This document shows positions 1-7,373 of a DNA stretch of 10,958 nt, in pieces. This DNA is from Burkholderiales bacterium (lineage in GTDB: Bacteria; Pseudomonadota; Gammaproteobacteria; Burkholderiales; Burkholderiaceae_D). Both the position numbers and the translations under genes were made by a program. Where the stretch lies: assembly GCA_005800405.1 (NCBI GenBank), contig SYFN01000195.1, forward strand, positions 1 to 10,958, given 5' to 3'. Each line of letters begins with the position of its first letter. Position 1 is the stretch's first letter. A model generated the notes under the pieces. That model was not told the DNA's origin. It searched no databases and saw only the letters and a program-made list of their open reading frames with translations.

Positions 1-2
1 GC

Positions 3-866
3 GCCCCTCTCGGGATCCCGGCCGCCGGCCGTGCCGCTGGCAAGGGCGGGGTCGTCGCAATGACACTGGAAGAAGCCCATGGCGCCATCGACATGATGTT
101 GTCGGACAATCACTTTGGTGATGCCGGCGCGCGCGTGGTGGTCGAAGAATTTCTCGAGGGTGAAGAAGCCAGCTTCATCGTGATGGTTGATGGTAAAAAC
201 ATCTTACCGCTAGCCACCAGTCAGGACCACAAGCGTTTGCTGGACCAGGATCAGGGCCCGAACACGGGCGGCATGGGTGCCTACTCGCCTGCGCCCATCG
301 TCACACCGCAACTGCATGCGCGCGTGATGCGCGAGATCATCCAACCGACCGTGCAAGGTATGGCGAAAGATGGGATTCCCTATACGGGCTTTCTGTATGC
401 CGGGCTGATGATTGATGCCGACGACAATCCCAGAACACTGGAATTCAATTGCCGCATGGGTGATCCCGAGACGCAGCCCATCATGGCGCGCCTGAAAACC
501 GATCTGGTATCGGTTATGGAGTATGCCGTTGCGGGTACGCTCAATGACATTGAGCTCGGCTGGGACAGGCGCACAGCACTCGGCGTGGTCATGGCCGCGA
601 GTGGGTACCCGGATGCGCCACGCAAGAACGATGTGATCACCGGCATTCCCGAAGAAACCGAAGACAGCATGAGCTTCCATGCGGGCACGGCACTGGACAA
701 CAAAACGCTGACAACACAGGGGGGACGTGTGTTGTGTGTAGTGGGTTTGGGCGACAGCGTTCGCATGGCCCAGAAACATGCCTATGAAGCTGTGGACAAA
801 ATTCACTTTGACGGCATGCAGTTTCGCCGTGATATAGGCTGGCGCGCGCTCAAACGACCTGCCTGA
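3..866 (+). CDS. purD: Phosphoribosylamine-glycine ligase (GARS), 5'-truncated by window edge
   Basis: PurD joins 5-phosphoribosylamine and glycine using ATP to make GAR, the second step of de novo purine synthesis in the cytoplasm. About 287 codons are present, against a family length of roughly 425, so the N-terminal third lies outside the window. The reading frame runs in from position 3 without a start. The ATG at 60 is the internal Met of the conserved AAGKG-VVAM segment, not the true start. ATP-grasp features are visible: the AAGKG loop (about 33-47), SQDHKR, the GPNTGGMGAYSP block (about 256-291) and the Mg-binding E-F-N-x-R-M-G-D-P-E-T-Q block (about 441-477). The C-terminal domain is complete and ends at TGA 864-866. 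Upstream of position ~50 several invariant residues are replaced in a way that suggests sequence error (see findings). It is the first visible gene of the housekeeping operon, 28 bases before hemF. The identification is secure. Confidence 0.96.
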   Translation, partial: APLGIPAAGRAAGKGGVVAMTLEEAHGAIDMMLSDNHFGDAGARVVVEEFLEGEEASFIVMVDGKNILPLATSQDHKRLLDQDQGPNTGGMGAYSPAPIVTPQLHARVMREIIQPTVQGMAKDGIPYTGFLYAGLMIDADDNPRTLEFNCRMGDPETQPIMARLKTDLVSVMEYAVAGTLNDIELGWDRRTALGVVMAASGYPDAPRKNDVITGIPEETEDSMSFHAGTALDNKTLTTQGGRVLCVVGLGDSVRMAQKHAYEAVDKIHFDGMQFRRDIGWRALKRPA

Positions 867-883
867 ATACCATGAATAAACAA

Positions 884-890
884 AAGGAAA
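884..890 (+). promoter_or_regulatory. Ribosome binding site of hemF
   Basis: AAGGAAA lies 4 bases before the ATG at 895 and supports that start. An ATG at 872 is out of frame with hemF. Confidence 0.6.
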
Positions 891-894
891 ATTC

Positions 895-1806
895 ATGAAC
901 ACGCCCGATACGAATGCCGTCAGGGCCTGGCTTTTGTCGCTGCAAGAGCGCATCGTGTCTGCTGCTGAAACTGTCGATGGTCGGCAGTTCCTGCGTGACA
1001 GCTGGGAACGGCCCGAGGGTGGTGGCGGCATTTCGCGTCTCATTGAAGAAGGCAATGTGCTCGAGCGCGGTGGCGTGGGTTTTTCGCATGTCAAAGGTAG
1101 CAGCCTGCCGCCGTCGGCTGCGGCCAATCGTCCTGAAGTGGCTGGCCATCCTTGGGAAGCGATGGGGGTGTCGCTGGTTTTTCACCCGCGTAATCCGTAT
1201 GCACCGACCGTACACATGAATGTGCGCTTCTTCACCACGACAGGCGAAGGCATTCAGCGTGTCTGGTGGTTCGGCGGCGGCATGGATTTGACGCCTTACT
1301 ATGGCTTCGAGGACGATGCGCAGCATTTTCATCTAACCTGTCGCAATGCACTGGCGCCATTCGGTTCAGAGCTACATCCGCGCTTCAAGCAATGGTGCGA
1401 TGAGTATTTTTATCTGAAGCATCGCAAGGAAGCGCGTGGTGTTGGCGGTGTGTTCTTTGATGATTTCAATTCGGCAGGCTTTGAGAAAAGCTTTGCCATG
1501 ACACAAAGCGTTGGTGACCATTTTATTGATGCTTACCTGCCTATTTTGAAACGCCGCAAAGACACTGCGTATGGTGAGCGAGAGCTTGATTTCCAGGCCT
1601 ATCGTCGTGGTCGTTATGTGGAATTCAACCTCGTCTTCGACCGCGGCACCTTGTTTGGTCTGCAGTCGGGTGGCCGTACCGAATCCATCCTGATGTCGCT
1701 GCCACCGATCGTCAAATGGCGCTATGACTGGCAACCTGAAGTGGGCTCGCCTGAAGCGAAACTCTACACGGATTTCCTGCCGCATCGTGACTGGCTGGCT
1801 GCATGA
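895..1806 (+). CDS. hemF: Oxygen-dependent coproporphyrinogen III oxidase
   Basis: HemF carries out the aerobic oxidative decarboxylation of coproporphyrinogen III to protoporphyrinogen IX in heme synthesis, as a soluble homodimer. The 303 residues match the family (E. coli about 299). The four histidines known in E. coli HemF (96, 106, 145, 175) are present one position later, at H97, H107 (proton donor in the family), H146 and H176. Other signature blocks are [18 protein letters not shown] (124-141), [14 protein letters not shown] (187-200) and the dimerisation and substrate region [20 protein letters not shown] (241-260) followed by [11 protein letters not shown]. The ATG at 895 has a good Shine-Dalgarno sequence and gives the usual N-terminus. 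The stop codon overlaps the nadD start (ATGA, 1803-1806), pointing to translational coupling. Nothing appears missing or damaged. Confidence 0.98.
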   Translation: MNTPDTNAVRAWLLSLQERIVSAAETVDGRQFLRDSWERPEGGGGISRLIEEGNVLERGGVGFSHVKGSSLPPSAAANRPEVAGHPWEAMGVSLVFHPRNPYAPTVHMNVRFFTTTGEGIQRVWWFGGGMDLTPYYGFEDDAQHFHLTCRNALAPFGSELHPRFKQWCDEYFYLKHRKEARGVGGVFFDDFNSAGFEKSFAMTQSVGDHFIDAYLPILKRRKDTAYGERELDFQAYRRGRYVEFNLVFDRGTLFGLQSGGRTESILMSLPPIVKWRYDWQPEVGSPEAKLYTDFLPHRDWLAA

Positions 1807-2459
1807 GTGTGCGCAGCGTGCTGCTGCTGGGCGGTAGCTTCGATCCGGTGCATTCGGGTCATATTGGACTGGCACGCTACTTCTGCGCACTACTGCATCC
1901 TGATGAACTGCGACTAATACCCAGTGGTCGTCCGTGGCAAAAGCCGGACATGGTCACACCAGCTGTACATCGGGTTGCGATGCTGCATGCCGCCTTCGAT
2001 GGCTGGCCTACGCCGATTTGTATCGATGAACAGGAAATCCGCCGCGAGGGTCCAAGCTACATGATCGACGCCTTGCGTTCGTTACGTAATGAACTTGGGC
2101 GGGATGTGTCGCTCGCACTCATTATGGGTGCAGACCAGCTGATCAATTTGCACACCTGGCGCGACTGGGCCGCTCTGTTCGGTGAAGCCCATCTTTGCAT
2201 TGCCACACGTCCGGGTTTCACGGTCGAAGACGCAGCACTGGACAAAGCGGTCGCATCGCAAATCACCCGCCGGCTGGCCAGCGCAGATCAATTGCGGCGG
2301 ACGCCCTCGGGTCTGGTCTTCATCGCAACGCAGCTGGCGCTGGCTGTATCGTCGACCCAGATACGCGAGGCTATTGCAGATTCGGGTGACACCGCCGACC
2401 TGCTTCCGGCGGCAGTGCTAGACTATATTCAACAACATCACCTATACCAGACTCATTAA
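1803..2459 (+). CDS. nadD: Nicotinate-nucleotide adenylyltransferase
   Basis: NadD transfers AMP from ATP to nicotinate mononucleotide to form deamido-NAD, a step shared by de novo and salvage NAD synthesis. The 218 residues are typical (E. coli 213). The nucleotidyltransferase signature [11 protein letters not shown] (10-20) contains the HxGH-type ATP-binding motif. [14 protein letters not shown] (109-122) is the conserved nicotinate-nucleotide pocket region, and VSSTQIRE (182-189) is the C-terminal ISSTxIR motif that contacts phosphates. No Shine-Dalgarno sequence is evident. The start overlaps the hemF stop by four bases, so translation is probably coupled. The TAA stop shares one base with the rsfS ATG. 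The nadD-rsfS pairing is widespread in bacteria and supports both calls. Confidence 0.97.
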   Translation: MSVRSVLLLGGSFDPVHSGHIGLARYFCALLHPDELRLIPSGRPWQKPDMVTPAVHRVAMLHAAFDGWPTPICIDEQEIRREGPSYMIDALRSLRNELGRDVSLALIMGADQLINLHTWRDWAALFGEAHLCIATRPGFTVEDAALDKAVASQITRRLASADQLRRTPSGLVFIATQLALAVSSTQIREAIADSGDTADLLPAAVLDYIQQHHLYQTH

Positions 2460-3190
2460 TGGATATTAAAAAATTGCAGGGCATCGTTGTCAACGCACTT
2501 GAGGACGTGAAGGCGCAGGACATCCGCATCTTCGATACCAGCCATCTGACCAGCATGTTTGACCGCATCGCGATCGCTTCCGGTACCTCAAACCGTCAAA
2601 CCAAAGCGCTGGCTTCCTCCGTGCGCGACTCGGTCAAGGCTGCTGGCGGCAACATCATCAGCATGGAAGGTGAAGGCACGGGCGAGTGGGTGCTGGTCGA
2701 TCTGGGCGACATAATCGTCCACGTCATGCAGCCCGCTATTCGCGCTTACTATCGTCTTGAAGAATTGTGGGGCGAGAAGGAAATCAAGCTCGGCGCTGCA
2801 ACGCGCTCGGCCACCGGTGCGAAAACAACACTGGTCAAAGCGTCGTCGCATATCACCAAGACCGCTGTAAAAAAAACGGCCCGCACCAGAACCACCGATA
2901 CCAAGGCCAGCGGCACGAAAGCCCCGGCGGCAAAAGCGGTGGCTGAAAAAACAGCGGTGACGAAAACTGCCGGGACAAAAATCCCAACCAAAACCCCAGC
3001 CAAAAAAGCAGTCACCAAAAAAGTCGTGACCAACAAGGCGATTATTAAAAAAGTCGTCGCAAAGAAAACCACTCCTAAAAAATCAGCGGCCAAAAAAGCA
3101 CCCGCCAGAAAAACGGGTTCGACCGCTGGAAAAGCGTCAACCAGTCGAGCCGGTACCACTCGGCGCACAACGACCAAGCCCGGCGGTTAA
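2459..3190 (+). CDS. rsfS: Ribosomal silencing factor RsfS with long Lys/Ala/Thr-rich C-terminal tail
   Basis: RsfS binds ribosomal protein L14 (uL14) on the 50S subunit and blocks subunit joining, lowering translation in slow growth. Residues 1-112 are a complete RsfS/DUF143 domain with the blocks DTSHLTSMFDRIAIASGTSN (26-45), RQTKALASSV (46-55), EGEGTGEWVLVDLGDIIVHV (70-89) and YYRLEELW (97-104). The usual family length is about 105-130. Here the frame continues for about 131 residues (113-243) rich in Lys, Ala, Thr and Val. I count 28 Lys and 7 Arg against one Asp and one Glu, with repeated AKK/TKK units as in histone H1-like proteins. The tail is likely disordered and basic, and could bind RNA or DNA; that is inference. 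The start at 2459 overlaps the nadD stop by one base. rlmH follows after 9 bases, a common gene pair. The domain call is secure; the tail's function is unknown. Confidence 0.95.
   Translation: MDIKKLQGIVVNALEDVKAQDIRIFDTSHLTSMFDRIAIASGTSNRQTKALASSVRDSVKAAGGNIISMEGEGTGEWVLVDLGDIIVHVMQPAIRAYYRLEELWGEKEIKLGAATRSATGAKTTLVKASSHITKTAVKKTARTRTTDTKASGTKAPAAKAVAEKTAVTKTAGTKIPTKTPAKKAVTKKVVTNKAIIKKVVAKKTTPKKSAAKKAPARKTGSTAGKASTSRAGTTRRTTTKPGG
2795..3187 (+). repeat. Low-complexity AAA/GCN-rich coding repeat (RsfS tail)
   Basis: This stretch encodes the basic tail of RsfS and is made of degenerate Lys-Ala/Thr-Lys units. Runs of six A recur. The 11-mer AAAAAAGTCGT occurs at 3017-3027 and again at 3047-3057, exactly 10 codons apart. 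The frame remains open throughout. Such tracts are prone to slippage and length variation. Confidence 0.7.
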
Positions 3191-3199
3191 ATCCAGCCC

Positions 3200-3676
3200 A
3201 TGCAACTCATCGTTGCAGCCGTCGGCCACAAAATGCCTGCATGGATCGAGGCAGGCTTTCAGGAATATGCGAAACGCATGCCGCCGGAATGCCGGCTGGT
3301 GCTCAAAGAAATCAAGCCCGTAGAGCGCTCATCGAGCCGCAGTGCGGAAACGGTGATGGCGCAGGAGCGGCAACGCATCGAGGCCGTGCTGCCCAAAGGG
3401 GGCCATGTAATCGCCCTGGACGAGCACGGCAAGGATCTGACCACGCTGCAGTTATCGCAACACCTGACACTGTGGCAGCAGCAAGGCGGGGATGTTACAT
3501 TCGTCATCGGTGGTGCGGATGGTCTGGATGCGGATTTCAAGAAAAATGCCCACATGTTGGTTCGCGTGTCCAGCCTGACCCTGCCACATGGGATGGTCCG
3601 GGTGCTGCTCGCAGAACAGCTCTACCGCGCCTGGACGATTAAGCGCAATCATCCTTATCACCGAATATCACTGTGA
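3200..3676 (+). CDS. rlmH: 23S rRNA (pseudouridine(1915)-N(3))-methyltransferase
   Basis: RlmH uses S-adenosylmethionine to methylate N3 of pseudouridine 1915 in helix 69 of 23S rRNA on the assembled 70S ribosome. It is a small SPOUT (knotted) enzyme that works as a dimer. The 158 residues agree with the family (E. coli 155). The SAM-binding knot is visible as [10 protein letters not shown] (101-110) and [19 protein letters not shown] (126-144), and the C-terminal NHPYHR motif (150-155) contacts the substrate. The upstream Shine-Dalgarno sequence is weak; the gene starts 9 bases after the rsfS stop. Being next to rsfS places two 50S-acting factors together, as in many bacteria. Confidence 0.97.
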   Translation: MQLIVAAVGHKMPAWIEAGFQEYAKRMPPECRLVLKEIKPVERSSSRSAETVMAQERQRIEAVLPKGGHVIALDEHGKDLTTLQLSQHLTLWQQQGGDVTFVIGGADGLDADFKKNAHMLVRVSSLTLPHGMVRVLLAEQLYRAWTIKRNHPYHRISL

Positions 3677-3701
3677 CAGTCGCTGATGTCAGCTTGTCCG
3701 T

Positions 3702-4334
3702 ATGACGAAAAACATTAGATTGGCAGACCAAACCATTTACTTGGCTTCCAAAAGCCCGCACCGGCGTGAATTACTGCAGCAGGTCGGAATTGCCTTCGAC
3801 GTGCTCGAATTAAAAGAAGAACCGGGTAGCCACGGTGCGGTCTCGGAGATACCACACGAAGACGAAGTACCTGAGATTTACGTTGCGCGAGTCGCGCGCG
3901 AAAAAGCCGACAGTGGTTGGGCCACTGTCTTATGGCATCAATTGCCGAAGCGTCTGATATTGGCGGCTGACACCACGGTAACCATTGATGGAAAAATACT
4001 GGGTAAACCCGCCGATCATGCAGAGGCCATGGCTATGCTTCGTTTGCTTTCGGGACGCACCCATGAGGTCTTGACTGCTGTGGCTATACGATTTGAAGAT
4101 CAGATCAATGAAGTACTGCACCGCTCGGAAGTGAGATTTGCGAAACTGAGCGACGACACCTTGCAAGCCTATTGCAACTCATCGGAGCCCTATGACAAAG
4201 CTGGCAGCTACGGCATACAAGGCCATGCGGCACAATTCATCGAACACATCAGCGGCAGCCATTCAGGCATCATGGGTCTGCCTTTGTTTGAAACTACACG
4301 ATTGTTACAGCAAGCAGGTATCAAAATACTATGA
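3702..4334 (+). CDS. maf: Maf-family nucleoside triphosphate pyrophosphatase (YhdE-like)
   Basis: Maf proteins hydrolyse non-canonical or selected NTPs (YhdE type: dTTP/UTP; YceF type: m7GTP) to the monophosphate and pyrophosphate. They are linked to cell-division arrest and nucleotide-pool cleaning. The 210 residues include the N-terminal loop ASKSPHRRELL (15-25), the catalytic Asp region AADTTVTIDG (88-97, D90), LGKPAD (100-105), LSGRTHEVLTAV (116-127) and the C-terminal YDKAGSYGIQG (164-174). KAG-YGIQG and the Thr after the catalytic Asp are typical of the YhdE subgroup. The first Arg of the usual SxSPRR motif is replaced by His20, at a position thought to influence substrate choice, so the substrate is less certain. 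The protein is slightly longer than E. coli YhdE because of an extended segment around 40-85. The stop overlaps the rng start (ATGA). Confidence 0.93.
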   Translation: MTKNIRLADQTIYLASKSPHRRELLQQVGIAFDVLELKEEPGSHGAVSEIPHEDEVPEIYVARVAREKADSGWATVLWHQLPKRLILAADTTVTIDGKILGKPADHAEAMAMLRLLSGRTHEVLTAVAIRFEDQINEVLHRSEVRFAKLSDDTLQAYCNSSEPYDKAGSYGIQGHAAQFIEHISGSHSGIMGLPLFETTRLLQQAGIKIL

Positions 4335-5803
4335 CAGAAGATCTGCTGGTCAATATCACGCTCCGAGAGACGCGTGTCGCGCTGATGCAGCACGGCGCGG
4401 TGCAGGAATTACACATCGAACGCACTGCCTCTCGCGGCCGCACAGGGAATATTTATCTGGGTAAGGTCGCGCGGGTACTGCCGGGCATGCAATCTGCCTT
4501 CATCGATATTGGTCTTGAACGTGCTGCCTTCCTTCATGTCGCCGATATATGGAAAGCCCGTGTGCAAAGCGGTGCTGCCAGTCCGGGGAGCGCGCCGACA
4601 CCGATCGAGAAATTGCTGTTCGACGGTCAATCTCTTCTGGTACAAGTGATCAAGGATCCCATCAGCACCAAAGGTGCCCGGCTTTCCACGCAAATATCGA
4701 TTGCAGGACGCATGCTGGTATACTTACCACAGGATCGGAATATCGGCGTCTCGCAACGCATCGGTGATGCGGTAGAGCGTGAAGCCTTACGTGAGAAAGT
4801 ACAAGCCCTTTTACCCGCCGAAGAGAAAGGCGGCTTCATCATTCGGACCATGGCCGAGGGTGCCAGTGATGCCGACCTGACCAGTGATATCGCCTACCTT
4901 CGAAAAATCGGGGAACATCTGATTGAGCAATCCCGAAAGGTTCCTCCCCCTTCACTGCTGTATCAGGATCTCAGCTTGTCACAGCGTGTGCTCAGAGATT
5001 TCGTGGGGGAAGAGACTACATCGATACAAATTGATTCACGCGAAAATTTCCTCAAGCTCAGTGAATTTGCAGAGAGCTATACGCCCTCCGTGATGACCAA
5101 GCTAATGCATTACACGGGGGAGCGCCCGCTGTTTGATCTGCACGGCATTGAGGCAGAAATAGAAAAAGCGCTCGGCAAACGCGTTGATCTGAAATCGGGG
5201 GGCTACCTGATTATCGAGCAGACCGAGGCAATGACAACGATTGATGTAAATACCGGCAGCTACGTCACTGGCCGAAATTTTGATGATACGATTTTCAAAA
5301 CCAATCTGGATGCCGCACACGCAATCGCACGACAACTGCGTCTTCGTAATCTCGGTGGCATTATTATTCTCGATTTTATTGACATGGAAAATATCGAGCA
5401 TCGCACTGCTGTACTTGCCGAGTTACACAAAGCATTGGCGCGCGACCGAACCAAAGTTACGGTTTCGGAGTTTTCGGCATTGGGCCTAGTAGAGATGACC
5501 CGTAAGCGCACGCGCGAGTCACTTGCGCATATTCTTTGTGAAACCTGTCCGGCATGTCAGGGCAAGGGACAAGTCAAAACTTCGCGCACCATCGCCTATG
5601 AAATCCTACGCGAGCTTCTGCGCGAGGCTAAACAATTCAATCCGCGCGAATTCAGAATTCTAGGCTCGCAGCTGGTGATTGATCTCTTCCTTGAAGAAGA
5701 GTCTCAGTATTTGACCATGCTGGGAGATTTTATTGGTAAGCCGATTTCACTTCAGGTTGAGAATGGCTTTCATCAGGAACAGTACGATATTATTTTGATG
5801 TGA
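4331..5803 (+). CDS. rng: Ribonuclease G
   Basis: RNase G is an endoribonuclease of the RNase E/G family. It cuts 5'-monophosphorylated RNA, matures the 5' end of 16S rRNA and degrades some mRNAs. The length, 490 residues, matches E. coli RNase G (489) and lacks the long degradosome scaffold of RNase E. An S1-type domain with its RNase E/G insertion spans roughly residues 35-125 (GNIYLGKVARVLPGMQSAFI at 39-58). The DNase I-like catalytic core carries the two metal-binding aspartates D305 in TTIDVNTG and D348 in ILDFIDM, equivalent to RNase E D303 and D346. The zinc-link cysteines are C406 and C409 in CPAC. The maf/rng gene pair and four-base overlap are typical of proteobacteria. It is the last gene of the housekeeping run. 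Confidence 0.97.
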   Translation: MTEDLLVNITLRETRVALMQHGAVQELHIERTASRGRTGNIYLGKVARVLPGMQSAFIDIGLERAAFLHVADIWKARVQSGAASPGSAPTPIEKLLFDGQSLLVQVIKDPISTKGARLSTQISIAGRMLVYLPQDRNIGVSQRIGDAVEREALREKVQALLPAEEKGGFIIRTMAEGASDADLTSDIAYLRKIGEHLIEQSRKVPPPSLLYQDLSLSQRVLRDFVGEETTSIQIDSRENFLKLSEFAESYTPSVMTKLMHYTGERPLFDLHGIEAEIEKALGKRVDLKSGGYLIIEQTEAMTTIDVNTGSYVTGRNFDDTIFKTNLDAAHAIARQLRLRNLGGIIILDFIDMENIEHRTAVLAELHKALARDRTKVTVSEFSALGLVEMTRKRTRESLAHILCETCPACQGKGQVKTSRTIAYEILRELLREAKQFNPREFRILGSQLVIDLFLEEESQYLTMLGDFIGKPISLQVENGFHQEQYDIILM

Positions 5804-5830
5804 TGATATTCTTTTTATCCTCTCGTTTAC

Positions 5831-5858
5831 CCAATGAATTATCTGTCGGGATCATTGG
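5831..5858. repeat. 7-bp inverted repeat between rng and the GT4 gene
   Basis: CCAATGA (5831-5837) and TCATTGG (5852-5858) are perfect inverted copies separated by 14 bases. They lie in the 79-base gap after rng. No T-run follows on either strand, so a classic intrinsic terminator is not supported. It could be an mRNA hairpin or a protein-binding dyad. Confidence 0.35.
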
Positions 5859-5882
5859 ATCAAATATCAGCATGCACTAAAA

Positions 5883-6986
5883 ATGAATCCAGAAATCATC
5901 ATTACCAATATGAAGAGACGCTATTCAGGCGTTTCCGGAACCATCAACGCCCTGCTGCCGGTTCAGGCAAAAATCTTGAGTATCGGGTTCGTAGGCAATG
6001 ACCTGCCTGGCGCACAGCTAGCGCGGTCCAATCATCCTGAGAGCTTTTTTTATCTCAGCGTCTGGCAAGCGATCTGGATCAGTCGCAAGCGTCTGCCAAA
6101 TGGGCGGCCACGTATCTGGCATGTACGTCGTGATCCGGAAATGATGCTGACGATTTTTCTGCGTGACGTTTTATACTTTCCTATCAAGATAATTTTTACA
6201 TCGGCAGCCAAGCACCGCCATTCCTGGTTTCCGCGCTGGCTGATCAGCAAGATGGACGGCGTGATCTCGACGACACCGGAAGCGGCGAGTTTTGTACCAA
6301 ATACGACACGAGTCGTACCCCATGGGATCAGCCTCGAACGCTTCTCGCCGCCGGCAGATAAATTAACGATCTGGCGCCGTACGGGCTTACCGGACAAATA
6401 TGGTGTCGGCACATTTGGCAGAATAAGACCTGACAAGGGGATGGATATTTTTGTCGAGGCCATGATCCGACTGCTGCCAAAATTCCCCGATTACACGGCG
6501 GTGATTGCCGGTTTGTGTACGCTGCAATACACTAGCTTTCAGAAGCAACTGGAGCAGAAAATCGCTGCAGCAGGACTCACAGAGCGCATTCTTTTTCTCG
6601 GGGTGGTTGATGCTGATACCGTCGCAGACTGGTATCAAAATGTGCTGATCACTGTCGCCTGTCCCCGCTATGAGCCTTTTGGACTGACGCTGCTGGAAGG
6701 TATGGCATGCGGCTGCGCTGTGGTTGCCAGTGATACCGGTGCGTTCAGAACTATTGTTGAAGAGGGCAAGACAGGGTATGTGGTACCGACCGACGATGTC
6801 GACGCGCTTGCCGGCGCACTAACACTGCTGATGAACGACCCCCTGAAAACCATGGGCTTGGGTCAACTCGGACGCGCGCGCGTAGAAGCCATTTTCTCGG
6901 TTGAAGAAGAATCTAAAGGAATTTCTGCCGTCTACCAGCATGCTTACTCAGAACCGACGCGATTGGAATCAGTTGGCCCTACGTAG
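5883..6986 (+). CDS. Glycosyltransferase family 4, LPS-core mannosyltransferase-like
   Basis: This is a GT-B fold glycosyltransferase expected to transfer a hexose from a nucleotide sugar on the cytoplasmic face of the inner membrane during LPS core or O-chain assembly. The 367 residues include an N-terminal acceptor domain starting with MKRRYSGVSGT (10-20), as in LpcC-like LPS-core mannosyltransferases. A GTFGRIRPDKGMDIF block (176-190) follows, then the donor-binding E-x7-E motif in YEPFGLTLLEGMACG (263-277; E264 and E272) and DTGAFRTIVEEGKTG (284-298). The start at 5883 has no clear Shine-Dalgarno sequence. Starting at the internal Met10 would remove residues just before a conserved block, so 5883 is preferred. 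It lies 79 bases after rng on the same strand and could be transcribed by read-through or from its own promoter. The exact sugar and linkage cannot be told from sequence, and the LpcC resemblance is from memory of the family. Confidence 0.87.
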   Translation: MNPEIIITNMKRRYSGVSGTINALLPVQAKILSIGFVGNDLPGAQLARSNHPESFFYLSVWQAIWISRKRLPNGRPRIWHVRRDPEMMLTIFLRDVLYFPIKIIFTSAAKHRHSWFPRWLISKMDGVISTTPEAASFVPNTTRVVPHGISLERFSPPADKLTIWRRTGLPDKYGVGTFGRIRPDKGMDIFVEAMIRLLPKFPDYTAVIAGLCTLQYTSFQKQLEQKIAAAGLTERILFLGVVDADTVADWYQNVLITVACPRYEPFGLTLLEGMACGCAVVASDTGAFRTIVEEGKTGYVVPTDDVDALAGALTLLMNDPLKTMGLGQLGRARVEAIFSVEEESKGISAVYQHAYSEPTRLESVGPT

Positions 6987-7373
6987 TTTCATGTTTTTGA
7001 GTCATCCTTATACGGCGGGTAGTACGGGCCGCCAAGGCGAAAAGCAGCAAAAATACCCACAGTTGTTTAAATCGATATTATTGATAGTGGATACCGTGGC
7101 CCGAGCGGTCAACAGGATGGCTATCAGCCGCACCGTATCCTATTTCACTAAGCTAGGAGGAGCGCGAGATCGGCACACACCCGCATGATCGTCAGTTCTT
7201 CATTTTTCCGTGAGTAGCAATCGCTGCGGTACGTTCAAATTGCAGGATCATCGCATTGCCGTGTCACTCGGCTGGCAGAGGCCAGGAGATTATTTGCGCA
7301 AGGTCGATCGGATAAATACGGCATTAATTGAGACGCGTCTCTTTATCAGCGCCTGTGCCCGGAGTGCGGCTAT
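6987..7373. other. 387-bp intergenic stretch between converging genes; possible gene relic
   Basis: No confident gene, RNA or terminator is visible here. One + frame is open through the whole gap except for a single TGA at 7186-7188. After that stop, a GTG at 7210 opens a stretch reading KLQDHRIAVSLGWQRPGDYL (about 7234-7293) with codon use resembling the neighbouring genes. It then runs antisense into the ligase 3' end and stops at 7458. This could be the remnant of a decayed gene or chance. A perfect palindrome GAGACGCGTCTC lies at 7330-7341. I recognise no family. Confidence 0.3.

Noticed and set aside
210..1127. 305-codon antisense open frame across the purD/hemF junction
   Set aside because: It lies opposite two well-conserved genes, has no family resemblance, and arises from the GC-rich codon bias.
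2749..3177. 142-codon antisense open frame encoding a very hydrophobic protein
   Set aside because: It is the mirror of the Lys/Ala/Thr codons of the rsfS tail: AAA/AAG reversed gives Phe/Leu, and GCN/ACN reversed gives Gly/Val/Ala-type residues. The sense strand is a clear extension of RsfS.
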